From assembly GCA_027625915.1 (NCBI GenBank), contig JANTQA010000026.1:4712001-4776000 (forward strand): 64,000 nucleotides of DNA, given 5' to 3'. Position numbers and translations under genes: made by a program. The notes below the pieces were generated by a model that searched no databases, was not told the origin of the DNA, and saw only the letters and a list, made by a program, of their open reading frames with translations. The DNA comes from Anaeramoeba flamelloides. Taxonomy: Eukaryota > Metamonada > Anaeramoebidae. This document shows positions 11,029 through 22,016 of this stretch, piece after piece (within the stretch, counting starts at the first letter, position 1; each line of letters opens with the position of its first letter).

Positions 11029-14000
11029 TTAATTTTTCTTTTCCTTTTCATCTTCTTCTTCTTGATATGGAGAAACAGATGGATGTATTTCAAACCCAAA
11101 AATTTTTGGAACATATTTACGTGGAGCCTCTCTTGGCGATAATTGTGGATGTACGTTCAATAACATATGAGCAAATGTAGTTCCAAAGTAAGCACCATCG
11201 ATCCTTCGAAATTTCGTTTTTGCAAGATAAACATCCCTACACTTTGGACAATATAGTTTTACAGCGCCCTAGTGTTCAAAAAAGAAATTAAATTATTGAA
11301 TATATTTTTATACCAATTAATACAAGAGTAGATTAGTAATAAACAAACAAAAAAATAACTAAAATTAACAGAAAGTTTTGTAAAAAGAATGTTTTTTATT
11401 TTTTTCCATTTTTATCCCTGGCTGAATCTTCTTTATATTAGGAAGAAGACTTACAAAGGAAAAAGATCAAGTGGTTACTTGATAATACTGAGAATACTGA
11501 AACACGAAAGTATGAGTAACTTGAAAATAAAAACAAAAAACAAATGTTAAAAATGACCAAAGGTTTAAAGCAAATCAGATCAAAAAAAAAAAAAGTAATT
11601 ACAACAACTTAAACAAAGATCCTCAAGTGAACATTCATGATCAATTATCAAATTAAATTAAATCAACCAAAAGTATCGTGGCTATGATTTTGGAGTCCTT
11701 AATTAAAGATAGCATTGTTTTTTTTTTTTTTTTTTTTGATTGTTTACCAATTGCTTCTTATAAACCCTTTTTAAATTTATTTTTATTTCAATTTTTTTTC
11801 TTTTTTCCTTTTTCCTTTTCAATTTTTTGCTTTTGCTTTTTAAACCTAAAAAAAAATTTGGGTGTGTCTTTCCCTTGAACAATTGTGAAATCTATGATTT
11901 TACGCTTAAATTACCTTTGAAAGAAATTTAAGTAAAAGGAAATCTAGAGTGTAATTTACATTTCTTCCATCAATAAATATATAAAAAGAATTTTTTTAAA
12001 AAAGATCAATAAAAAAAATATTTTATTTTCCAAAAAGATTTTTTCAATTACTTTTTGTAGACAATTTGATAACTGAATATCAAATTAAAAAAAAATTTGG
12101 TTTACAATCTCCCTGATATTCAAAAAGTATAAGAAAATGAAAATGAAAAATTTTAATAATCGCTTGAGAAATATTTTATTAAATACCTTCTAATTTATAA
12201 CTCTTACACTCTTTAAATCCAGATTTCGAAAAGGAAAAAAAAAAAATGTCAAAATTTGTCGCTTTTGAATCACCAATAAAACCCATACCCAGCCGAAGAT
12301 CGATCAGCTAAGAACCAAAATAACAAGTTGCCACACCCAATACAAGATAATCTTTTTTCCAGTTTCAGGTATTGTAATCCTTAAGCTAATTTAAAAAAAA
12401 ACAATTAAATATTCAATCAAAATATATAATTGTCTTTAATGTTTTAAATGGGGAGACTGAAACGTGATTATCAAGACCAATTTAACCATGAAATTGAGTA
12501 AATTGCTGAACAAAAAGTTTACAAAATATAATTTTTAACAATCACCAAACTTTGATCGACCAAACTCCATTTCACCCAAAGGAGCCTTGCCGAAAATAAA
12601 AAATTCAATTTTTTTTTTTTTAAGAATCAACCAACATAAGATTGTTTATAAATAAGAGAAATAATAAACTTCTGATTAAAGTGGATATTTATAAACGAAA
12701 TATCTGAACAAACTATAAATTTCTGAACAAACCTTAAATTTTCAAAAAAAAAAAAAAATGTGAAAAAAAAGTTTTGTGACCCTTTCATTGAAATTTCTTG
12801 CAAAATTTCTCAATTTCTTTATAAAATTAAAATTGTAAACAATAAGATTGTTTAATAGTAAATTTATTGAATTTTAAAAGAAATTACATTGCCTCAATTT
12901 TCCTAATGGTAATTTGGATTTTCAAACATTTATTGTTTTTACAAATTGAATTTTTTTAAAAAATAAATAAAAAGAAAAAGATAAAAAAAAAAAAAGAAAA
13001 AAGTAGGAAAAAGAAAAAAGAAAAGAAAAAAGAAAAATTAAAAAACAAAAAAATTTGACAAAATTCGAAAAAATGACCTGATCTCTAAAATTGAAAATTT
13101 ATTTTATGAGGAATATTGTATAAAACTCATCGAATTTGTTCTATTTCTTCAATAAAACCAGGTAGCTTTTGGCTGAAAAAGGGTTCAATTTGGAATATGT
13201 AAACAATTAACTTTTTTCATTCTGATACCCACTCCATTAATACAATTAAAGATTTTCTGATCGAAAGTTAATATAATAATTCTTCCAATTCATAAAGTAA
13301 AATTTAATAGTTACAAATTTAAAACCAAACATGTTATCAAAGAAATAATCTGAATTTAGAATTCTTATTGGGCACTGATGAAGTACAAATAGAATAAAAA
13401 TCGAAAATTTATTACCAGGCTTCTATTTGTTTGAAAAAAACTGAAACACAAAAATATCTGACTTTTGATATTATTTTGTGTGCTTATTTCAATTATATTC
13501 ATTTCTTTATTCAAGTGCCTTATTGGAATCTGTAACCAATCCCCGAATAATAGTATTTATTAATCACAAAAAAGGTATTATAAAATTAATAAATTATTCC
13601 CTGATTAAAATTATTGTTTTTTTTTCAAAAAATCCAACTTTGAAAATGTGATCAGTAATTGTTTTCAGGTGATGAATTTTTCAGACACTTATGATCAAAA
13701 CAATTATATTACTTAAAAAAAAGGGTTTTTGATAATTTAATACTAGATTTACATCAAATAATTTTTTTTTTTTTACTCATCTAATTATCACCAGCCTTTA
13801 TTTCTTAATAGTTATTTGCTGAAGTATTTTTTATTGTTTTTTGTTAAAAAATTAATTTCATTTATTGTTTGCTTTTTTGAAAAATTTTTCAAAAACTTTT
13901 TTGACCAAAATTACTACTTTACAAAATGTAAAAAAATATTTAGTTGTTTTCGTTGTTTAGTTTATGGAAATAAATTCGAATTATGTTGTAAAATAACTAA

Positions 14001-17000
14001 TAGATCCTTTTATCTTTTAATTTACTTAAATTTTGAGATTTAATTTATTACTTTTATATTACATATACTCAATATATATTGATAATGTTTATTTACTCCA
14101 ACATAACAAGGTTAAATTGATCAATTAAAGAAGATAAACTATCAACTCTCAACACATGTAGATTGTTTAAATCAAAATGTCTGATAAATTTACTTTTTAA
14201 TCATTAGTATTTATTTATTTTTTTTTTTTGTTTTTTGTGATCAATCAAAAATTTTGTTTTTTTTAAGATCGATTAGAAATTTTATTTTTGAAAAGTTTTA
14301 ATTTCAAAAAAATAAACTTCAATTGAAAATTTTAGGATTATTATTCCGTTTTTGGTTGAAAACCATATCAAATAAATAAAATAAAAAATCTTTTATTGAT
14401 TTTATTTGAAACTTTATTTTATTTTTTTTTTCAGTTACAATAATTAAAGATTTTCGAGTTGTAGTAAGATAAATAAAGAAATATTTAAATGAAATGTGGT
14501 GTTTATAAAAACTCTAAAGCCAACAGGTTCGTAGCGCACACAAACAAAGTATTATTTCAAGTTTCACTATTTGTAAAATTATCCTACATTTGGTAAAAAG
14601 TTATATATATATATATATATAATATTTCCATTTAAGAAAAGACACTAAAAGTTCACCTGTTTGCCATTAGGATTTCCAGAATATAAAAGAATAGAGTAAA
14701 ATCTTAGATTTTTCTCTAACTTTTGAATTTTAGAAAATTTCTTGTTAGCTTTTCTAGAGTTTTAGTTTTGATTTGAAAATCAATAGATTTTCATAATAAA
14801 ATAGAAAACTAAGAAAACCGCAATTAGTTTTTTTTTAATTTTAGAAATTAAAAGAAAATTTCTAAAATTTTCTTTTTATTTCGCAAATTAAAGAAAGCCT
14901 AGGCACTTGACGGCACTCTACGGCACTTGATGACCCCCCCCCCAAAAAAAAAAAAAAAAAAAAAATAAAAAAAATATTTCATAATAATTAAAAACCAAAA
15001 ACATTTATTTATTAATCAAGTATATTTAAGTTATCCTTCAAGCACAACAATTCGAAAATAAATACCATTTACCAACTGCTTAAATAGATATTACTATACA
15101 ATCAATAAAAATTAAAGTAAATCTTGTACTTTATGTTTAAAGTAGAAACAGAAGGAAATTATAAAAAATATTGATCATTTTTTTATGAGTATGCCCTTCC
15201 GATGAAAAAGATAGATTAATATTTCATCACAAATAAAAAGAAATAAATCTTAATGAATTAGTTTTAAACTGTGATAGTTTGAAATTATTTTCATTAATTA
15301 ATAATCGTGAAATCTATGATTCCACGCTTAAATACCCTTTAAGAAAATTTAAGTCTAAAGGCACCTAGAGTGTAATTTACACTTCTTCAATAATAATAAA
15401 AAAAAATAAATCCTTATTTCTGAAGAAGATTTCAATAAATATCAATTTTTTTCTTGAACCAAAGCTAAGAATTTGACGAATTAATCTAAAATTCATTTTG
15501 AAAATCTTTTTGGGAATTCATTATTAATTGGAACTAATTTGTTTCTCAAAAAATTTTTCAAACAAAAATATTTCCATGAAGAATTAAAAAGAAAATCGAA
15601 TAATAAAAAAAGTAATTTTATCAAATATTACATAAGATCAAGAAATAAATGGATTTTTTTTTATTTTTTCTGGATCAGTTTTTGAATATTTTTGAATTTT
15701 ACTTTTTTCTTTTATATTATACTAGGATATATCCCGTCCCAATTTTTATTAAAATATTAATATATCTGGTTAAAGAAAGAATTTTAATGGTTCAATTTCA
15801 AATACACCCAAATACTGAAAAGTTGTAAAATGGAATTACTTCCTAAAGTGAAAAGAAACTTTCCATTCAACAATCAAAAAGTCAAAAAAATTAAACTTTT
15901 AATCATCAGTACGTCTAACCTATTTTCTTTTTATCAAGAAATAATCTTAATTTTGTTTATTTAAATAGATTATTTATCTATTGTAGTTTAATTATTGTTT
16001 TAATTAGCCGTTGTTAAAATAACAGAAAATTCTTTTTTTTAGATCCATTTGCAAAGATTCTGTTCTTGTCAAAATTAAAAATTTTCAAAAAAAATCATTT
16101 TGTAGATATTTTTTGAAAAAGATAGCAATTATTCTTCGATCTTAATTGATTTACATTTTTGTCTGTTCTAAAAAATCCATTTGTTACAATCTTTGTAATG
16201 TTATAATCGATAAATTTACAATAGTATCAGAAATAATTCTTATATTTTGTTTTGAATTAGAAAACTTTGATAAAAATGATTATATTTTTTCATTCTTATA
16301 TGGTATGATTAAAGATATTAAGTCTGAGAATGTAGTTTCCCAATACCTTTCTTCAAATTGTTTTAGGACTTGGGTATCCAATTTAATTCCTTGGATTTTA
16401 TCTTCTTTAGAGAATTTTTATTTATCAAAGTGAATTTGGAAAATGAAAAAAAAAATACAAAAGTGCAAAACGAGACATTATTTAAGAGTGTGTATTGGGT
16501 TTAAACAAGTTTTTGTTTGGCCAAAGTAAATTTTTGTTTGAAATAACAAAAAAATAATTTCATGTTGGTGGAAATAAAAAAGAAAATTCTTCAAATGATT
16601 TGTGAATTTAATTGAACAAAAGAAATTTGAGGTTATTTAAAAAGCACTTTGAAAAGAATTGAGTTTTTTGTGAATTGCTCAATCTGATTCACTTTCACAA
16701 AAGAATTGAAAAGGAAAACAGTAAAAAAAAAAAAAAAAAAAAAAAAAAAGCAATAAAATAATAGCTATTCGAAATTTCAAAATGCTTTACCTTATGTGGT
16801 GTGTCTGATCTACCAATTGGTAAGCAAGGTTGTCTTTGACAAAACACCTGTGGGCATTTGCCAAAGATACCTTTTTGATACTTTTTAGCCATTCGTCTCA
16901 TCCCTTCATCTGTAATTATATACCTAGCATGCAACAAACCATAAATTAATTGGGTTTCGTTCTCGATTTGTACTTTTTGTTCTTTACTCATTTTTTCTTT

Positions 17001-17352
17001 TGACAAACACGACGAATAAAAAAAATTAGCAAGAAATGGCATAAAGCAAATATTTAAAGCAAAAATCAGGTGGTTTTTAAATATTATTGTGATGCCTTGT
17101 GTCACAAAACGAAATTCAAGTTAATGGAATATGGTTACCTAAATCAAGTGATACTTCGTCCCTCAATATTTTGACGACAGTTCTAAAATTCTTGGAATAT
17201 TTCTTCAGTCCAGTGAAATTGAAGTTTGATTTTAAATATTCAGAATCAATATAACAGAAGAAAATGTTACGTTGTGACAAACAAAATTTTTCAACCCAAC
17301 TTTGTTGTGTTTGTTCGATTTCTTTTTCAGAATTAGAACCTTCAGAAGACAT
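11029..17352 (-). CDS. CSNK2B: Casein kinase 2 regulatory subunit beta
   Basis: Regulatory beta subunit of protein kinase CK2, which dimerises and docks the catalytic alpha subunits. Exons are 17352-17139, 16996-16791 and 11268-11029, giving 219 aa (human 215). Motifs: WVEKFCLSQRNIFFCYIDSEY, LIYGLLHARYI, FGKCPQVFCQ and LYCPKCRDVY. The four zinc cysteines fall at 119, 124, 147 and 150, with the same spacing as human C109/C114/C137/C140. The C-terminus has DGAYFGTTFAHMLL, then KYVPKIFGFEIHP. The start MSSEGSNSEK resembles the acidic autophosphorylation site of animal subunits. The acidic loop of human CK2 beta (DLEPDEEL) is replaced by DLEKMSKEQK. Donors are GTAACC and GTAAAG; the third exon begins after CACTAG. 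The exon 2 acceptor (CAAAAG) is chosen by phase; an alternative three codon-steps downstream stays in frame. Intron 2 is 5.5 kb. Confidence 0.93.
11385..11980 (+). mobile_element. Degenerate LINE-related repeat, second copy
   Basis: Inverted relative of 2780-3350, with the same segment order. It carries TCATGATCAATTATCAAATT, then the poly-T, then the tail GTGAAATCTATGATTTTACG..GTGTAATTTACATTTCTTCC. Several stops and shifts; a fossil fragment within the CK2 beta intron. Confidence 0.65.
14660..14935. repeat. Palindromic module array (P1-P3-P2) with GGCACTTGAC connectors
   Basis: P1 (about 14670-14740), a P3-like palindrome (about 14750-14815) and P2 (about 14820-14895) follow in series. They end in CCTAGGCACTTGACGGCAC and two further variants of the decamer. 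The array abuts a C-run/A-run and then the LINE tail at 14960, in the CK2 beta intron. Confidence 0.75.
14960..15400 (+). mobile_element. LINE 3' tail
   Basis: Matches the 45930-46560 copy through ACCATTTACCAACTGCTTAA, ATTGATCATTTTTTTATG, the tail GTGAAATCTATGATTCCACG and the end GTGTAATTTACACTTCTTCA followed by an (ATA)-rich tract. The zf-RVT-like cysteines are decayed here. Confidence 0.7.
16043..16433 (+). pseudogene. Unidentified coding-like frame within CK2 beta intron (possibly decayed)
   Basis: After a TTTTTTTTAG acceptor-like site, the frame SICKDSVLVKIKNF..KKIAIILRS runs to one TAA and then continues as a 95-codon frame. That frame ends DYIFSFLYGMIKDIKSEN...SNCFRTWVSNLIPWILSS and a stop. 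Its wording is less homopolymeric than chance frames nearby and is antisense to CK2 beta. Loosely reminiscent of a RasGAP start, but key residues are not convincing. Product unknown; it may be a gene remnant carried in by a repeat, or chance. Confidence 0.25.
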
Positions 17353-20300
17353 TTTTTTGTTTTTGATCCAAAAGGTAACTTAAAAAAAATGATAATAAAT
17401 TTACATTTTGATAATTTAAAAATGACATACTTCGTCTTCTTAATCCATAATAACACGTATTAGGGTTAATTCACGGGGGCTGGAATGAATAAATAACCAA
17501 TTCTTTATTGGATATTCCAAAAAAAACGAGTTAGGCCAAGATCTAGCTTTATGGAATTGTAAAATATGATTACTATTTATTTAAAAATAAATAGATAAAG
17601 ATTTTCATTCGGCTTTCCAAAAATAAATTTATAAATTGTATAAAATTTCGTATTTTTAATAATCTTAAAAGAAAGGTTATTTTATAAATTATCTTTTCAA
17701 ATTGGATACTTTGAAGATTTATTTTAATTTTTGCCAGTGATTTTTTTGAGAAAGCTGAATCAAAATTTGGATCGTTTTATTGTGAAATTAACGGTAATGA
17801 GTATTAATCATTCAATCTATTAAAAAATGAAAAATTATGAGATGTTTAATTTTTTTTTGAAAAAAATTTTTCATGAAATTGCTCTGGAATAGAAATTATT
17901 AATCATAGATTGTGGATTATTATTTATTAGTGAACAACCTTTTATCTGGTCTTGTCGCTCATTTGAATTTTGGATAAGTGTCGCCAAGTACCGGGGAATC
18001 ATTTAGAAGACCAAGGTTTTTTTTAATTTAAGAAATAAAAAAACTTAACTATACTTTTCTTGAGTTTTCAAAAGATTTGATAAAAAATTTTATTTCTTCA
18101 ATTTTTTCGAATCCTTTAAAACCCAACGGAATAAGATATTTTTTTTATATTTGTTTATGTAAATGATTCGATTTTTTTTTATATTAATATTTTATTTTTT
18201 TGTCTGATACTCTTTTTTTTTTATCTTGATATTATTTTCTTTAATTGTTCACTTCTCAAAATATATAAATAAATAAAAAAATGATTATAAAATTAAAAAT
18301 TATTATGAAATTTAGTTTTTAATTTTTGGTAAAATTCTCATCTATTTAATAAGAATATTGATTTTTTAGGGTTTCTTTTTTATTAACAGGTTATAATGAG
18401 AAATCTTCCATATTTGGTCACTATCCCAATTAAGATGATTAATGGTTCTTTGACATTTATAAATTTGTCTGTAAAATTGGAATCTATTTTTCAATTTTTT
18501 TACTTATCTTTTCCATTGATTATTTTTATTGGATTTGTAAGTTTTAAGATTTCTAGCTTTTGTGTTTGACAATAAAAGAAAAACTTAAAAAAATAAAATT
18601 GATAAAAAAATAAATACAATTAAAATCAAAAAAAGAGTTTTTATTTTGATAACTAAACTACAATTTAAAAATATTTTAAACTATCTAAATTATATTTTTG
18701 TTGTTGGAATTTTCTGGATTAAAATATTTTGTAATTGTCTTTTTTTGTTTTGAATATCCTTTTTTATCTTTTTTTTTGTTATCATTCTCTTTTTGATGAA
18801 ATTTAAAAGAAGAATATTTCTTTATTTATTTTTTTTTTGAATATATTTTATTTAAATTCTTCTATATCTGGCAAATGAAATCTGTATGACATCTTTGTTA
18901 AGTTTTCCAACTTATCTAACTGTTTAAAAACTTATATCATACATCTTCTCCTTTAAACACCCGACCTTCCATTTTTTTTTGGAAATATGTGAAAATGAAA
19001 TATGTGAATTTTTTTTATTCAAAAACAAAAAAAATATTAAAAATAATAATTAAATATTTTTTTTCGAAAATGGTATTTTTACTAAATAATGTGTTAAAAA
19101 TTCAGGACACTTTCTTAAATTAAAATATCATTGAATTTAATAGTTAAACCATTTTAAAAAACGTCATTACTTTTGTTATTACAAATATATTTTTTTCAAA
19201 GTAAATACAACTTTTTTTTATGAACATTATAATTTACAATTGTATTTTAGAGATTTCAAGTATAAATATAAAGATTTAAATTGTATTTTTATTCGTAATT
19301 CATTTTAGGAAACCCTCTATTTGAAAAATTGTAAAAAAATTCAAAACAAAATTAAATCTAAATTAAATTCAAAATAAAAAACTCTTTAATTCTGGATTTT
19401 TGAAAAATTATATTGACCTATATCACATTTACTTCTAAACTGAAAATTAGAACGAATAAATCAATTTTTAAACAATTATTTTTTAGGGAAGATATAAAAG
19501 ACAATTAATGTTTCTCATCAATAAATTGTTACTTAAATTACAAACACAAAACCACATTGGTAACATTTTTTTCATTTTATTTTATTTTCTCAACATTGTG
19601 CATTAAGGGGGTATTAAATCATATTTACATACTTCCAAAATAACAAAAAGGCAATAGAGATCTTATAAAACAAATATTTAATAAAACTCAAGAAACTTAC
19701 CCCCTTTATCAACTTTTGAGAAACCATTTTTCATTTTTAAGAGAATTCATTTTTACCGAATAAATTTTAAGTATAAATATCTGATCTTTTTTGTTTGGAT
19801 TTTCGTTTGAAATATCAAAAAAAAATCAATATTTACAAAAAAAATTCATTTTTGAAGAAATCCCGTTTTGGGTAATTTCTGAGAGTTTGTATGCACATAT
19901 AACATTTCAAAATTGAATCTTGATTTTACAATATGAAAATTTTACCAAGCATTGAATCCTATTATCCTAGGAAAGATTTTTTTTTTCTTTTTTTTAGAAT
20001 TTTTTTATTATATTTCTTTAGATTTAAATCATCAATATATATTTTTTTGAAGAAAATTTTGATTAAAAAACTATATTTAAGTAAAAGTTGACAAAAAATT
20101 AGTCTAATATCAAATACTTTTTAAATTTAACTTATAAATAACAAATAGAAAAATAAGTAGAATAATAAACATGCGAGAATAATTGGTACACTTTTGGATC
20201 AATCCCAATATATAATGAAAATATTTTCTGAAAAATTGAATAAAAAAAAATTCTTATAATTCCAAATTCTGAAAAATAACAATATTCATTTTGAATTCCA

Positions 20301-22016
20301 ATTTAAGAACAAAGAGTATTTTAATGGAAATTGATATGTTTTATTATAAAACCCTTTTCACTTTTTTATAAAAATAAAAATAACACCTTTTTATCAACTA
20401 ACTATAACGCCATATAATGAAAAAAAAAAAAAATGATAAAAAATTAGGAATCAAAAAATTTAGGAAAAATGTAAAAAAAAAGCTTTAAATTTTGAAATTT
20501 CACAAATTAAATTTTCTTTAAAAATATCTTCAAACATTCAACCAATGGTAATTTACACATTAAAAATACCCCCAAACCCTCACTTCAACTAAAAAAATAT
20601 TATATAAATAGTGTAATTTTCTAATTACAATACTTTATTGATAATATTTCTTATTTTTGCATTATTATAATTATTTATAGAAAATCCAATTAGACATTTA
20701 AAAAAGATTTAAAAATAGAGAATAAATTTTACAGAACTCATTGATAATTTTGATTGTTTGATTCTGAAAATTTCACCAGAATAATTGAGAATGTCTTAAT
20801 CATTATTATTTTGAGAAATTATCAAATTAAAAATATTTTCTTTTTAATAATAACATGGATTAAATAATCCATCTTGTTCACTTTCTTTTCGAAAATTTAA
20901 CTCATATAAAAAATATTGGCTGACTTCAGAAATAAAAGAAAAAAATAAAAAGGCAAACATTGTACATAAACAGAAAATTATTTCTTTAAATAAATTTTAA
21001 AAAGGAATTCTGGAGATATTAAAAGATTAAAATGTAATTATTTGATAAAAAATAATGAAAAAATAGTAAATATTGATTTTTTATAACAAACTATCCTTTT
21101 ATCGAAGAAAATTTTCAAATAAAAGCATTTAATATAAAAGAGCAATTTCAAGTAACGAAAGATTTAGCCTCTAAAATAAATTTAAATCAGAACCAAGAAT
21201 ATATATATATATATATATATGCACGTATTCCTAACTTCTAATACACAAGTCTATAAAAACAAAAAACACGAGTCAAAATTTTCTAATGGGTTAAAGGTTA
21301 TCAACATGGTTATTTACATCAATATAGTTGAATTTTCAAGGTTTTAAAAAAGATATTCTGAAATCATTTTTAATTAAATGATTTGGTAGTTTTTTCTTTT
21401 TTTTGTTCAACAATAAGAAAAAATTGATTTGAACTTTAGTCTTTGAATATTAAGAATATATTTTTTTCAAAGTTAAAAATAATTAATCAGTTTTTTCGAA
21501 ATCAAGTAGATTTTTAATTAGGAGTTATTCGAAATCCTGAATGTTTAATTTTTAAAGTCTACTCTCCTTCATAAATAAACAAGTTTCTTTCTTCTTTCAA
21601 AGTAAATAAATTATTTTAAATAATTCTTAAAAAGTTTGGATTTGGAACTTTTTTAAAAAGGGAGAAAAAAAGGGATCAGTTAAATTTTCAAAACAAGAAA
21701 TCATTTACAAAAATAGATATCAATTAAAGTTTGGTATTTTGGTACTCATATTTTTTTTTTTCAAATCCAAGATATACAGACAAATTTTTTTTTGAATTTG
21801 CTATTAAATTCATGAAAATATTTTTTTATAGTTACTTTCCCCTTAAGGAAATTAATGTTCCTTTGAACATAAATTCAGTGGTTTATTAAAGGTCTGATTC
21901 AAAACCGATTGGCTTTTTATGGTTAAAAGAAGAACCAAAAAAAAAAGATAAACCACTGAAATATAACATTACATTTTTTCTCAATTCACTTTTCTTTTTT
22001 TTAACACAAAAAACTT
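17353..22016. other. 4.7-kb divergent intergenic region
   Basis: Spacer between the divergently transcribed CK2 beta and thioredoxin-UBX genes, so both promoters lie at its ends. A decayed palindromic module (P2-like) lies at about 18005-18130, preceded at 17975 by GTGTCGCCAAGTACC, a possible connector variant. A (TA)n run lies at about 21200. Otherwise homopolymer-rich DNA with no gene recognised. Confidence 0.6.

Larger units (their letters stand above)
11269..16790 (-). other. 5.5-kb CK2 beta intron 2
   Basis: Donor GTAAAG at 16790 and acceptor CACTAG ending at 11269 on the minus strand, phase 0 between HK and GAVKLYCPKC. It holds two LINE tails (11385-11980, 14960-15400), a palindromic module array (14660-14935), a C-run followed by a long A-run at about 14932-14965, a (TA)n run near 14602, and an unexplained plus-strand frame at 16043-16433. 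The rest is AT-rich with nothing I can name. Confidence 0.8.

Noticed and set aside
12249-12314. Short open frame MSKFVAFESPIKPIPSRRSIS
   Set aside because: Only 21 residues, in an intron, with no motif and no recognisable splice partner.
16146-16433. RasGAP domain in the CK2 beta intron
   Set aside because: Only a loose spacing resemblance; the arginine-finger region and FLR motif are not seen, so no family name is given.
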